Below, piece after piece: positions 1 through 6,825 of a stretch of DNA of 11,695 nucleotides. Under the pieces are notes generated by a model that had not been told where the DNA came from, did no database searches, and saw only the letters and a list, made by a program, of their open reading frames with translations. Within the stretch, counting starts at the first letter, position 1; every line of letters starts with the position of its first letter. Origin of the DNA: an uncultured euryarchaeote (GTDB lineage: Archaea; Thermoplasmatota; Poseidoniia; Poseidoniales; Thalassarchaeaceae); contig CALEIW010000138.1 of the NCBI GenBank assembly GCA_937876055.1, positions 1 to 11,695 on the forward strand. Direction: 5' to 3'. The position numbers and the translations under genes are program-made.

Positions 1-220
1 TAAGGTGTTCTGTTCCTAGGTAATCAGATATGGAAAAATTGAGAGTCCAAGTCGCTGTTATATTCGAGTTCACCATCAGCGGGTCATGGATTTCCAGTTT
101 CGCCCAACCGTCGTATGGGTCGAGGTCCTCTGGAATACCGTGTGCGTCCGCGCTCACGATTGGAATGAGTGGAGTCAACATCAACGTCGTCAACAGTATT
201 GCGAGTGGGGTTCGATTCAT
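1..220 (-). CDS. Secreted or membrane-anchored protein, N-terminal fragment (runs off left edge)
   Basis: Seventy-three codons are visible, starting with ATG at 220 and still open at base 1. The first ~24 residues form a classic Sec signal peptide: MNRT, a hydrophobic stretch (LAILLTTLMLTPLIPIV), then a small-residue cleavage site near VSA|DA. The mature part begins DAHGIPEDLDPYDGWAK and continues with a beta-rich, Asn/Thr-containing sequence typical of exported domains. The ATG follows the stop of the upstream kinase gene with no spacing (GAA TGA ATG), and a GGAAGTGA stretch just before it may serve as SD, so the two are probably cotranscribed and translationally coupled. The family is not recognisable from this fragment. 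The start and signal peptide are clear; function is unknown. Confidence 0.7.
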   Translation of the reverse strand, partial: MNRTPLAILLTTLMLTPLIPIVSADAHGIPEDLDPYDGWAKLEIHDPLMVNSNITATWTLNFSISDYLGTEHL

Positions 221-1204
221 TCATTCACTTCCGGGGTGGATGATTGTTGAGCCATCGAAGTCGATGGCTAGTGGAATAATTCGGTGGCTATCGCCTAGTT
301 CTGCGGTGAGTTGGGCTCGTAATCCAGCATCACCGTGAGCGAGGAAGAATCCCCCGCCTCCGGCGCCGAGGAGTTTTGCTCCGCTGGCGCCAAGTGCGAG
401 GATTCGGTCGTGGAGAGCATCTAGTTCCTCGTTTGAAACACTGGCAGTAATTCCGCGCTTGGCCTGCCAAGCGCCCTCGAGTAGCGCACCAAGCCCTGCT
501 AAGTCTCCACATTCTAAGCGAGCTTGCGCCTCGTCCGCTTGCGCGCGAATGGCGCGCAGCCTCGCAAGTCTATCTGCTTCATCTTTGGGTGATTCCGACA
601 GCACCGAACTCGCCCGACGACTCATGCCAGTGAATACAAGAGTGAATTCTGATTCAAGTCGCTCGAGGACATCATCTGCCAAATCGAGCGGATCGACAAA
701 GACTCCATCAGACCCAAATGAAATCGAATTGACACCGCCAAAAGCCGCTGCGTACTGGTCTTGCCGCCCTATTGGTTGGCCAAGAATATCAATCTCAATT
801 TTGCAAGCTTCTTCGGCTAATTGCCTTGCAGAAACTTCTCTTCCAGCAAAATTGTGTAGAGCGTTTAGAAGGCCCACAGTTACGGTGGATGAGGAACCCA
901 AACCTGTTCCGCGAGATGGTATGTCGGCGATGGTGGTAATCTCTACTCCTGAGGTGACTCCAGTCATTCTCATGGCTTCACGGACTAATTCGTGTTCAAT
1001 TTCCTCAAAATTATCGACTAATTCCATTTTTGAGTAAGATACTCGGACCATATCATCAAATCGAGCATTTACAGTTACATGGATGTAACGATTTAACGCC
1101 AAAGAAGTGACACGTCCACCATTTTTCTCTGAATTAGCGAACCAATCAAGATCGGTTCCACCTCCGCAGAAAGACACCCGCACTGGCGTACGCGAGATAA
1201 TCAT
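221..1204 (-). CDS. GHMP-family sugar kinase, D-glycero-D-manno-heptose 7-phosphate kinase (HddA)-like
   Basis: The 327-residue product has all GHMP kinase hallmarks: an N-terminal RTPVRVSFCGGGTDL (5-19) typical of the HddA/sugar-kinase branch, the ATP-binding PSRGTGLGSSS (96-106), GRQDQYAAAFGGVN (146-159), which is characteristic of HddA-like enzymes, and the C-terminal glycine loop GAKLLGAGGGGFF (275-287). The length suits HddA (about 330-340). HddA makes heptose 1,7-bisphosphate from heptose 7-phosphate on the way to GDP-heptose for surface glycans, in the cytosol; related enzymes phosphorylate other sugars at C1, so the exact substrate is uncertain. No other heptose gene is in the window. 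The ATG at 1204 has no SD upstream. The 3' two-thirds of the gene are much richer in GC than the 5' third. The gene is divergent from pyrB and directly abuts the secreted-protein gene. Confidence 0.85.
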   Translation of the reverse strand: MIISRTPVRVSFCGGGTDLDWFANSEKNGGRVTSLALNRYIHVTVNARFDDMVRVSYSKMELVDNFEEIEHELVREAMRMTGVTSGVEITTIADIPSRGTGLGSSSTVTVGLLNALHNFAGREVSARQLAEEACKIEIDILGQPIGRQDQYAAAFGGVNSISFGSDGVFVDPLDLADDVLERLESEFTLVFTGMSRRASSVLSESPKDEADRLARLRAIRAQADEAQARLECGDLAGLGALLEGAWQAKRGITASVSNEELDALHDRILALGASGAKLLGAGGGGFFLAHGDAGLRAQLTAELGDSHRIIPLAIDFDGSTIIHPGSE

Positions 1205-1317
1205 CGACTATTCGGCGCAATCATCCGACTTCAAGACGACGGAGAACGGTTTGGGCTAATTTTACCAAGGGTAAGGGCTATCAAATGGCGGCGTTGGGTT
1301 TCGTCGGAGGAGAAGGT
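1205..1317. promoter_or_regulatory. Divergent intergenic region between the sugar kinase and pyrB, with paired GGGCTA repeats
   Basis: This 113-base spacer must hold the promoters for the minus-strand kinase and the plus-strand pyrBI operon. On the plus strand an AT-rich TAATTTTA (1257-1264) is the best TATA candidate for pyrB; it would place the transcript start near 1287, leaving a short leader with an SD. Two identical GGGCTA hexamers (1253-1258 and 1275-1280), 22 bases apart, flank this element, and a weak hairpin (TTACC-AAG-GGTAA, 1262-1274) lies between them. They might be an operator, but this is inference from position only. No convincing TATA box was seen for the kinase. Confidence 0.35.
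1306..1310 (+). promoter_or_regulatory. Shine-Dalgarno site that sets the pyrB start
   Basis: GGAGG lies 7 bases before the ATG at 1318. An in-frame ATG at 1285 has no SD and would add eleven residues (MAALGFVGGEG) that are not part of the family, so 1318 is the preferred start. Confidence 0.8.
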
Positions 1318-2250
1318 ATGAGCGACCTGATTACCATGGACGATCTAAGCAATGACGAGATCTTGGAAATACTCGATGCGGCTGAAAGGTTGTTACCAGT
1401 CGCAAATGGAGATGTATACGCTCCATTATTACAGGGAAAGGTACTTGGTAACTTATTCTTCGAGAATTCAACCAGAACTAGAATGTCTTTCGAATCAGCC
1501 ATGAAGAGACTCGGAGGTGAGGTGGTAAACCTTAGTTCTGTAGGCTCCAGTGTAGCCAAGGGAGAGACGCTCTACGATACCATGCAAATGGTTGATGGCT
1601 ACTCAGACATAGCAGTAATTCGTCATCCTCGACAAGGCGCTGCACAGTATAGTGCAGACGCGATTGAAATCCCAGTTCTAAACGCAGGGGATGGAGCAGG
1701 AAACCATCCAACTCAGACAATGCTTGACCTTTTCACAATTCGACAAGCTCATGGAACTTTAGAAGGATTGAATGTTGTATTAGTAGGCGACCTTCGCTAT
1801 GGAAGAACTACTCACTCCTTATCCCATGCACTGGTTAGATTCGGGGCCAAGTTAACCCTAGTCTCACCCGAAAGTCTACGGATGCCCACTGAAATCGTCG
1901 GCGATTTGCAATCTCATGGTTCTGATGTTGTCGAAAGTGAGAATTTGGCTGGAGCGATTGCAGATGCGGATGTCATCTACATGACCCGAATACAAAAGGA
2001 GAGATTCCCTGATGAAGATGAGTATGCAAAGGTCGCAGGAATCTACAAAATGACTGCGGATGACTTGGCTGTAGCCAAAGCAGGGATGATTGTAATGCAT
2101 CCACTTCCTCGAGTCGACGAAATAGACCCGAGCGTCGACTCGACACAACACGCGAGATATTTCCAACAAGCCTTCAATGGTGTTCCAACAAGAATGGCTC
2201 TTCTTTGCAGAAGTCTCGGCGTTGAAGTTCCAAAGGAGGTTGGCGAATGA
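1318..2250 (+). CDS. pyrB: Aspartate carbamoyltransferase, catalytic chain
   Basis: Catalyses carbamoyl phosphate + L-aspartate to N-carbamoyl-aspartate and phosphate, the committed step of de novo pyrimidine synthesis, in the cytosol. The 310-residue length is typical. Visible family motifs in order: the carbamoyl-phosphate loop FENSTRTR (48-55), the 80s loop SSVAKGET (77-84) with its active-site Ser and Lys, IRHP (101-104), HPTQ (130-133), GDLRYGRT (157-164), TRIQKERF (223-230) in the aspartate domain, and HPLPR (261-265). All key residues are present, so it should be active. The stop overlaps the pyrI start (ATGA), consistent with equimolar synthesis of catalytic and regulatory chains for the c6r6 holoenzyme. 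A good SD fixes the start at 1318. Confidence 0.97.
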   Translation: MSDLITMDDLSNDEILEILDAAERLLPVANGDVYAPLLQGKVLGNLFFENSTRTRMSFESAMKRLGGEVVNLSSVGSSVAKGETLYDTMQMVDGYSDIAVIRHPRQGAAQYSADAIEIPVLNAGDGAGNHPTQTMLDLFTIRQAHGTLEGLNVVLVGDLRYGRTTHSLSHALVRFGAKLTLVSPESLRMPTEIVGDLQSHGSDVVESENLAGAIADADVIYMTRIQKERFPDEDEYAKVAGIYKMTADDLAVAKAGMIVMHPLPRVDEIDPSVDSTQHARYFQQAFNGVPTRMALLCRSLGVEVPKEVGE

Positions 2251-2714
2251 GTGAGATGAGACGAGTTACCGCAATATGCAATGGAACCGTAGTCGACCAC
2301 ATTCCAGCAGGAAAGGCATTGCAAGTAATGCAAATGCTGAGAGTGGACATTGGCCGATCTAATCCAATTAGTTTGGTAATGAATGTTCCAAGTGGAAAGG
2401 CTGGTCGAAAGGATGTATTGAAAATCGAAGACCGCGAATTAACTCAGGAAGAGTTGGATAGACTCGCACTGATTGCTCCAAACGCTTCAGTTGCGATTAT
2501 TCGAAATTACAGCGTGGCTGAAAAACGCCAAATCGAGCTCGGTTCAGAATTGGTAAATATCGCTCGATGTTCATTCTGGAATTGTATAACCCAAAACTCA
2601 CGAGAACCACTACCTCACAAGTTACGAGTGATTTCCGCTGATCCACTTGACCTAAGGTGCTCATATTGCGGTCGCTCTCAATCGATTGAAGAATTGGCCG
2701 AATCAATCCTATGA
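2247..2714 (+). CDS. pyrI: Aspartate carbamoyltransferase, regulatory chain
   Basis: Regulatory subunit that binds nucleotide effectors (CTP/ATP in characterised enzymes) and bridges PyrB trimers. The 155 residues match the usual ~150. The N-terminal allosteric domain shows the family sequence GTVVDHIPAGKALQV (13-27); the C-terminal zinc domain has the four ligands in the expected spacing, C108-x4-C113 and C138-x2-C141 (RCSFWNC and LRCSYCG). The start ATG overlaps the pyrB stop by 4 bases and is preceded by AAAGGAGGT (2232-2240), a near-perfect SD with 7-base spacing from GGAGG, inside the end of pyrB. Allosteric control of the pathway is therefore likely retained. Annotation is secure. Confidence 0.97.
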   Translation: MSEMRRVTAICNGTVVDHIPAGKALQVMQMLRVDIGRSNPISLVMNVPSGKAGRKDVLKIEDRELTQEELDRLALIAPNASVAIIRNYSVAEKRQIELGSELVNIARCSFWNCITQNSREPLPHKLRVISADPLDLRCSYCGRSQSIEELAESIL

Positions 2715-2723
2715 GGCCTCCTG

Positions 2724-3122
2724 ATGGTCAGAATAGAAGCGGTCTATGACGGCAATCTGAGATGCTCTGCAACGCACATACCCTCAGGTCAAACATTGGT
2801 CACAGATGCTCCGGTTGACAACATGGGAAAGGGTCAGTCCTTTTCTCCGACTGACCTTTTGGCTACATCTATGTTGAATTGCATGATGACGATTATTGCT
2901 ATAGCCGCAGATTCTAGAAAATTAGACGTTAGCGGAATGAGTGGTTCAGTAGAGAAACATATGGCTTCGGGCCCCCGTAGAGTATCGAAGTTGGAAGTTG
3001 AAATCTCTTTACCTACAGACCTGAATAGTGAAGACCGAGCGTGGTTAATCAAGCGAGGCTTGGCTTGTCCTGTTCACAAATCGGTTAGTCAAGAGATGGA
3101 AGTGGAAGTCAAATTCTACTGA
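2724..3122 (+). CDS. OsmC/YhfA family protein (putative thiol peroxidase-like)
   Basis: A 132-residue protein of the OsmC superfamily, subgroup resembling YhfA. Evidence: GQSFSPTDLLATSMLNCMM (37-55), with the first conserved cysteine C53 at the start of the central helix, and ACPVHKSV (114-121), with the second conserved cysteine C115. These two cysteines are the peroxidatic/resolving pair in OsmC and Ohr enzymes, which reduce organic hydroperoxides; YhfA-like members have no firmly established substrate, so only a redox role is suggested. It is cytosolic, with no signal or membrane segment. The ATG lies nine bases after the pyrI stop, with GAGG (2713-2716) overlapping that stop, so it is probably the third gene of the pyrBI transcript. 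Confidence 0.9.
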   Translation: MVRIEAVYDGNLRCSATHIPSGQTLVTDAPVDNMGKGQSFSPTDLLATSMLNCMMTIIAIAADSRKLDVSGMSGSVEKHMASGPRRVSKLEVEISLPTDLNSEDRAWLIKRGLACPVHKSVSQEMEVEVKFY

Positions 3123-3187
3123 AAATTAGTCCATTTACAAGCCATCATAATACAACTATTGATGCACTTTATCATCAAGCGGGACAT

Positions 3188-4225
3188 ATGTTTAGACCTT
3201 TAGAGGGTGTAAGGGTTCTCGATTTATCCAGAGTATTAGCGGGACCATATACTGCAAAGTTACTTTCTGATTTAGGAGCAACGGTTCTGAGAGTTGAAGC
3301 ACCTTGGGGTGATGATACCAGAGGATGGGGGCCTCCATTTACGGAAATTGAAAATGAACAGGTTGCAGCATATTGGACTTCTGTGAATTTAGGAAAATCA
3401 GTGGTTAGAAAGAATCTCAAGATTGCAAGCGATTTGGAAGATGTCAGGGCATTGATTTCCGATTCAGACATAATTATCGAAAATTTCCGCCCTGGTAAAT
3501 CCGAAGAATGGTTTACGTCCTGGCCAGAAAATGCGATCGTTTGCAGCATTAGCGCCTACGGAAATAACGGACCGAGATCTAGAGAAGGTGGTTACGACAT
3601 TGTAATGCAGGCACGTAGTGGATTGATGTCGATTACAGGTGACGAAAAGGGAAATACCGCTAAGGTTGGAGTTGCAGTAATTGATGTTGCAACCGGATTG
3701 CATGCTAGTTCTGCGATTCTTGCAGCCCTTTACAGAAGGGAGAAAGAAGGAATTGGTGCCAAACTGACCCTATCGCTATGGGATTGCGCTCTGGATCTTT
3801 TAGTTAATCAAGCCCAGAACGCAATAATTTCTGGAAGTAATCCCACAACGATGGGAACTTCGCATCCAAATCTAGTGCCCTATCGAGCCTATGCAACTTT
3901 AGATGGTGAATTTGTTATTGCAGTCGGCTCAGATGAGCAATGGATGAAGTTGGTCGAAGCATTGCGATTAGAAATTCCAGAAGATTCGAATTGGTCGAAA
4001 AATGCTCAACGTGTTGAAGATAGAGTATTGGTAGATGATTTAATTTCAAAATCTGTGATTGAATTCACATCTAGTGAATTGGAAGCTATACTCGATGGTA
4101 TTCCATGCGCACCTGTAAATTCAATCAAACAGGCGTTATCTGATTCACATTCTATCGAAAGAGGCATGCTAGATTCTACCGCAGGAATAAATCACGTATC
4201 CAGCCCTCATCGATTCCACAGTTGA
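3188..4225 (+). CDS. Family III CoA-transferase (CaiB/BaiF, formyl-CoA transferase type), short at the C-terminus
   Basis: Family III enzymes move CoA between acyl-CoA and a free acid through an aspartyl-CoA thioester. Visible signatures: GVRVLDLSRVLAGPYTAKLL (7-26), DLGATVLRVEAP (28-39), ENFRPG (98-103), AYGNNGPRS (123-131), GYDIVMQARSGLMSITG (135-151), and VIDVATGLHASSAILAALYRR (164-184), where D166 is the expected catalytic aspartate. The donor and acceptor acids cannot be told from sequence. At 345 residues it is shorter than the usual ~380-400. It stops right after VSSPHRF, where relatives continue with a loop and a proline-rich LGEHT-type tail. It sits 65 bases after the OsmC gene, has no clear SD, and may have its own promoter; an AT-rich CATAATACA at 3145-3153 is a weak candidate. 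It converges on the thiolase gene with a 4-base gap. Confidence 0.88.
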   Translation: MFRPLEGVRVLDLSRVLAGPYTAKLLSDLGATVLRVEAPWGDDTRGWGPPFTEIENEQVAAYWTSVNLGKSVVRKNLKIASDLEDVRALISDSDIIIENFRPGKSEEWFTSWPENAIVCSISAYGNNGPRSREGGYDIVMQARSGLMSITGDEKGNTAKVGVAVIDVATGLHASSAILAALYRREKEGIGAKLTLSLWDCALDLLVNQAQNAIISGSNPTTMGTSHPNLVPYRAYATLDGEFVIAVGSDEQWMKLVEALRLEIPEDSNWSKNAQRVEDRVLVDDLISKSVIEFTSSELEAILDGIPCAPVNSIKQALSDSHSIERGMLDSTAGINHVSSPHRFHS

Positions 4226-4229
4226 TGGA

Positions 4230-5234
4230 TCATAGAGAGGATTCCGCTAACCAATCTTTCATGATACAGGACTGGCAAATTGGGCGACTTGTTATTTCTC
4301 CACATTGTTGGCAGTTTGTTATATCCGACTGATGGCTCCCTCTTGCCTCTCGGTGTAACTCCCTAATCTGTTCCAAAGCGTGCAGTAATCCGTGACGTGC
4401 CCCCGGACTTTGGGCCTCCAAAGAGGCTACAATTGCGCGGCTTTGTTGTCTCATTGCTCCAGGTGCATGAGGACAATCTCCGTGATGAATTGGAAGACCT
4501 TTGGAGAAGGCATAAGCATGTATTTCCTGTTCAGGCACCCAACGTAACGGAACTATGCGTGGCGCTAGTCCTTCGATTGGAGTGTCTGTGTGTGGGGCGA
4601 GTCTAACACTTCTCTCTATCTCGCCCTTCTGCATATTCATCAATATTGATTGAGCCATATCGTCGAGGTTATGACCTAGTGCCATAACATCTGCTTGCAC
4701 CTTTTCGGCAAGGGCATTGAGACTTTGCCTACGAAAAACACCACAATATGAGCAAGGCATCATTCCCTTCGCCTCATCATGATTATTGGCAATAATCGGC
4801 ATTCTTTGTACAACTTCGTCCATTCTTTCGTAACCCATTTCTTCGTAAGATAAGGTAACAAATTCGATTGACAAGGATTCGGCTAATTCCCTTGCACATT
4901 CCAATGAAGGTGACCTGTATCCATCTATTCCCTCATCAACACAACCGGCGATGATTTTCACATCGCGTCGCTTTCCAATAATATCCACCAACATATCCAA
5001 TAGCACTGCAGAATCCTTACCACCGGAGACGCAGGCTAGGATTGTGAATGGCCGACCATCCTCATGATTGGCGTTTTTGGGCAAGACCAATTGACTACGC
5101 AAATCTTTGGACACTCGCTTTCTGATCGACTGCCTCAGGTGATAGGCGCAGAAGTGTTGGCCGCTGTATTCTTGATGCAATATAGCAGGCTTATCACAGC
5201 GACTGCAAGTCTCTATGTCGATACCTGCGGCCAT
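4230..5234 (-). CDS. TtuA/Ncs6-family tRNA 2-thiolation enzyme (PP-loop ATPase with zinc fingers)
   Basis: Cytosolic tRNA-modifying enzyme that adenylates a uridine and swaps oxygen for sulfur. From the chosen start (334 residues): N-terminal zinc finger C10-x2-C13 with C29 and H32; PP-loop SGGKDS (70-75); CSYCG with C161/C164 and C254 in GDCPHAP, the three cysteines that hold the catalytic Fe-S cluster in TtuA; GHNLDDMAQS (187-196); and a C-terminal zinc finger C308-x2-C311/C320-x2-C323. The architecture is complete. Whether it modifies U54 (TtuA-like) or wobble U34 (Ncs6-like) is not decidable here. The frame is open to a GTG at 5330, but the extra 32 residues carry no family motif and neither start has a good SD, so the ATG at 5234 is chosen because the zinc finger begins shortly after. 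It is divergent from the small membrane protein gene. Confidence 0.9.
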   Translation of the reverse strand: MAAGIDIETCSRCDKPAILHQEYSGQHFCAYHLRQSIRKRVSKDLRSQLVLPKNANHEDGRPFTILACVSGGKDSAVLLDMLVDIIGKRRDVKIIAGCVDEGIDGYRSPSLECARELAESLSIEFVTLSYEEMGYERMDEVVQRMPIIANNHDEAKGMMPCSYCGVFRRQSLNALAEKVQADVMALGHNLDDMAQSILMNMQKGEIERSVRLAPHTDTPIEGLAPRIVPLRWVPEQEIHAYAFSKGLPIHHGDCPHAPGAMRQQSRAIVASLEAQSPGARHGLLHALEQIRELHREARGSHQSDITNCQQCGEITSRPICQSCIMKDWLAESSL

Positions 5235-5308
5235 AACCTGCGGGCTGACCTCTGTGGCTTGAACCCAACTGATACTGCATGTAGAATGGGAATAAGACCA
5301 ATCGGTGC

Positions 5309-5315
5309 ATATATT
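5309..5315 (+). promoter_or_regulatory. TATA box for the small membrane protein gene (leaderless transcript)
   Basis: ATATATT is centred about 28 bases before the ATG at 5340. Archaeal TATA boxes sit about 26-27 bases before the transcript start, so the mRNA should begin at or next to the ATG. There is no SD, which agrees with a leaderless message. The near-palindromic box could also serve the thiolase on the other strand, giving a leader of roughly 50 bases. Confidence 0.5.
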
Positions 5316-5339
5316 GGCGATATTTTTCACAACCTAACC

Positions 5340-5591
5340 ATGAGCGAGGTTGGCAACCTACCCAATAGGGCAAATACAGCCGGAAAGAAGACCTCGCCTT
5401 GGATGGATAGATTCGTACTCTTTGCTTGTATATTCGGGGCTTGGCAAATCAGTAACGAGGTGATTTCTGCCCTAGAACCTCAACTAGGGTGGTGGGCTAA
5501 TCCGGTTGCTGTCATTATTCTTGGATTAGCCACCCTCTATATTTCTAGTCAAATAGTTCTATTTTTTGAGAAATTACTCGGAATTAGATGA
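5340..5591 (+). CDS. Small two-helix membrane protein, function unknown
   Basis: An 83-residue protein with a polar, basic N-terminus (1-23) and two hydrophobic segments: about 24-45 (RFVLFACIFGAWQIS...) and 54-76 (NPVAVIILGLATLYISSQIV), joined by a short loop containing PQLGWW. The C-terminus is short and basic. The reading frame stays open upstream to 5064, but that part lies antisense to the tRNA thiolase zinc-finger and PP-loop region and is not coding. The ATG at 5340 is supported by a TATA box at leaderless distance. I do not recognise a family. It converges on the 405-residue membrane protein gene with a 4-base gap. Confidence 0.65.
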   Translation: MSEVGNLPNRANTAGKKTSPWMDRFVLFACIFGAWQISNEVISALEPQLGWWANPVAVIILGLATLYISSQIVLFFEKLLGIR

Positions 5592-5595
5592 GGAT

Positions 5596-6813
5596 TTAGG
5601 AATCCGATCTTGTACCGCGTAGACTAGCAATTCCAGTTTCGATTAGACCACTAACCCTCTGCCATGGGACCACATATCTCATTCCAGCCACCGCCAATAG
5701 GAATAATCCGGCTGAGATAACCTTCCCGTATGTCAATTGCAACTCTAGGGATTCGGAAACTTGTCCACTCCACTGTCCACCTTCCATTACAGCCACTATA
5801 TCGAGCATTAGTGCATCAAACTCGAGTGCGAGTGCAGTAGTAATGGCGACACCGCCAATAATTGCAACTGTATGCAAAACATGACTGTTGACTACATTGT
5901 TGAATTGACGTACATATTCTGGATCTGACTTACTAGCATCTGGTAACATCACCGCATACTCAAGATGGCCAATAACGGCATTGCCAGCCTCGTGGAATAG
6001 TAGTATCAGAATTGCAATTCCAAGTAAATCAAGTGCTAATGGAGAAATTAGCCCACCATACAGGGTCGCTTCGCCAATTTGCGCTGGCAGCGGCTTGAGG
6101 CCAATACCGGCCACTGTATCTGTTATTCCTTGGAAGGTAAGTAACGCGTGTACTCCGATAACCATCAAGAAGAAGCCAACTGACCAAGTAAGCGCCCTTC
6201 GAGATAGGTTCCAGATACCGATTAATCCAGCCAATATTGGCGCGAAGACAATCCCAACGAAGAATAACTCAATTGCTAATTGTAGTGGTTGGAATAGAGA
6301 ACCGATATGTTGCAACGGAAGATGAAAGCCGATAACTCCAATCTCATCAAACCAATCTAGAATGAATGGTACAAGGGCCCATAGTGCAATAGCGCCGGTA
6401 AAACCTCTGCGAGTCCACAGTTTTACCTTTTCATCTCTAGCTTGATAGAGCATCCACAAGCCTACAATAAGGAAGCACATAGTAAGTGGAGCAACCTGAC
6501 TAGCAAAACCAGTTGAGTCGATTCCAGTCAATTCTCGGGGTATAATCAAACCATCACTTCCCGAGAGTGCATTATTTTGGAAAGAAGGTTGATCATTAAC
6601 CCACGTTAGACCTCTAGTGTGCTCGTAAGAAGGACACCAATTATTGCCATCTTCCAGGAATCCATCATCACACGGTCCGTATACTTCAGTCATCCTAAAC
6701 AATAAAGCGAGTAGAGCGGCTGTAGCGATTATCTGTAGGAATAGAATTTGCCAGCGACGGCGTAAACGAGGAAGATGTAATGTCTGACTTGGCGGTACTG
6801 TTTCCATTGCCAT
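5596..6813 (-). CDS. Polytopic membrane protein of unknown family, last gene of the DUF4350-DUF58 operon
   Basis: A 405-residue integral membrane protein. After a basic cytoplasmic start (RLRRR, 16-20) there are about eight hydrophobic segments, near 23-39, 107-124, 137-155, 177-201, 208-230, 255-275, 310-332 and 364-384. The first is followed by a ~65-residue polar loop with two cysteines (C48, C60), likely outside the cell. HEAGN (274-278) at the end of helix six is conserved-looking but lacks the HExxH metal motif. The start is set by GGAGGTGA (6818-6825), which begins right after the DUF58 stop, with 7-base spacing from GGAGG. Position suggests a role with the DUF58 and DUF4350 proteins in the envelope, as polytopic proteins often close such clusters. 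No function can be assigned. Confidence 0.8.
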   Translation of the reverse strand: MAMETVPPSQTLHLPRLRRRWQILFLQIIATAALLALLFRMTEVYGPCDDGFLEDGNNWCPSYEHTRGLTWVNDQPSFQNNALSGSDGLIIPRELTGIDSTGFASQVAPLTMCFLIVGLWMLYQARDEKVKLWTRRGFTGAIALWALVPFILDWFDEIGVIGFHLPLQHIGSLFQPLQLAIELFFVGIVFAPILAGLIGIWNLSRRALTWSVGFFLMVIGVHALLTFQGITDTVAGIGLKPLPAQIGEATLYGGLISPLALDLLGIAILILLFHEAGNAVIGHLEYAVMLPDASKSDPEYVRQFNNVVNSHVLHTVAIIGGVAITTALALEFDALMLDIVAVMEGGQWSGQVSESLELQLTYGKVISAGLFLLAVAGMRYVVPWQRVSGLIETGIASLRGTRSDS

Positions 6814-6817
6814 ATCT

Positions 6818-6825
6818 TCACCTCC
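6818..6825 (-). promoter_or_regulatory. Perfect Shine-Dalgarno site coupling DUF58 to the membrane protein gene
   Basis: On the minus strand GGAGGTGA directly follows the DUF58 stop (6826-6828) and lies at ideal distance from the ATG at 6813. It favours this ATG over the second in-frame ATG two codons later and implies reinitiation or coupling after DUF58. Confidence 0.8.

Noticed and set aside
459..1037. 192-codon open frame on the plus strand
   Set aside because: Ser/Arg/Ala-rich shadow frame antisense to the GHMP kinase, caused by the high GC content there; no domain.
1285..1317. Upstream in-frame ATG for pyrB
   Set aside because: No SD before it, and the added residues are not part of the family; the ATG at 1318 has GGAGG at 7-base spacing.
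5235..5330. GTG-initiated N-terminal extension of the tRNA thiolase
   Set aside because: The extra residues carry no family motif, and family proteins begin just before the first zinc finger; not fully excluded.
5064..5339. Upstream part of the open frame that ends in the small membrane protein
   Set aside because: It is antisense to the zinc-finger and PP-loop region of the tRNA thiolase and shows no domain; coding begins at 5340.
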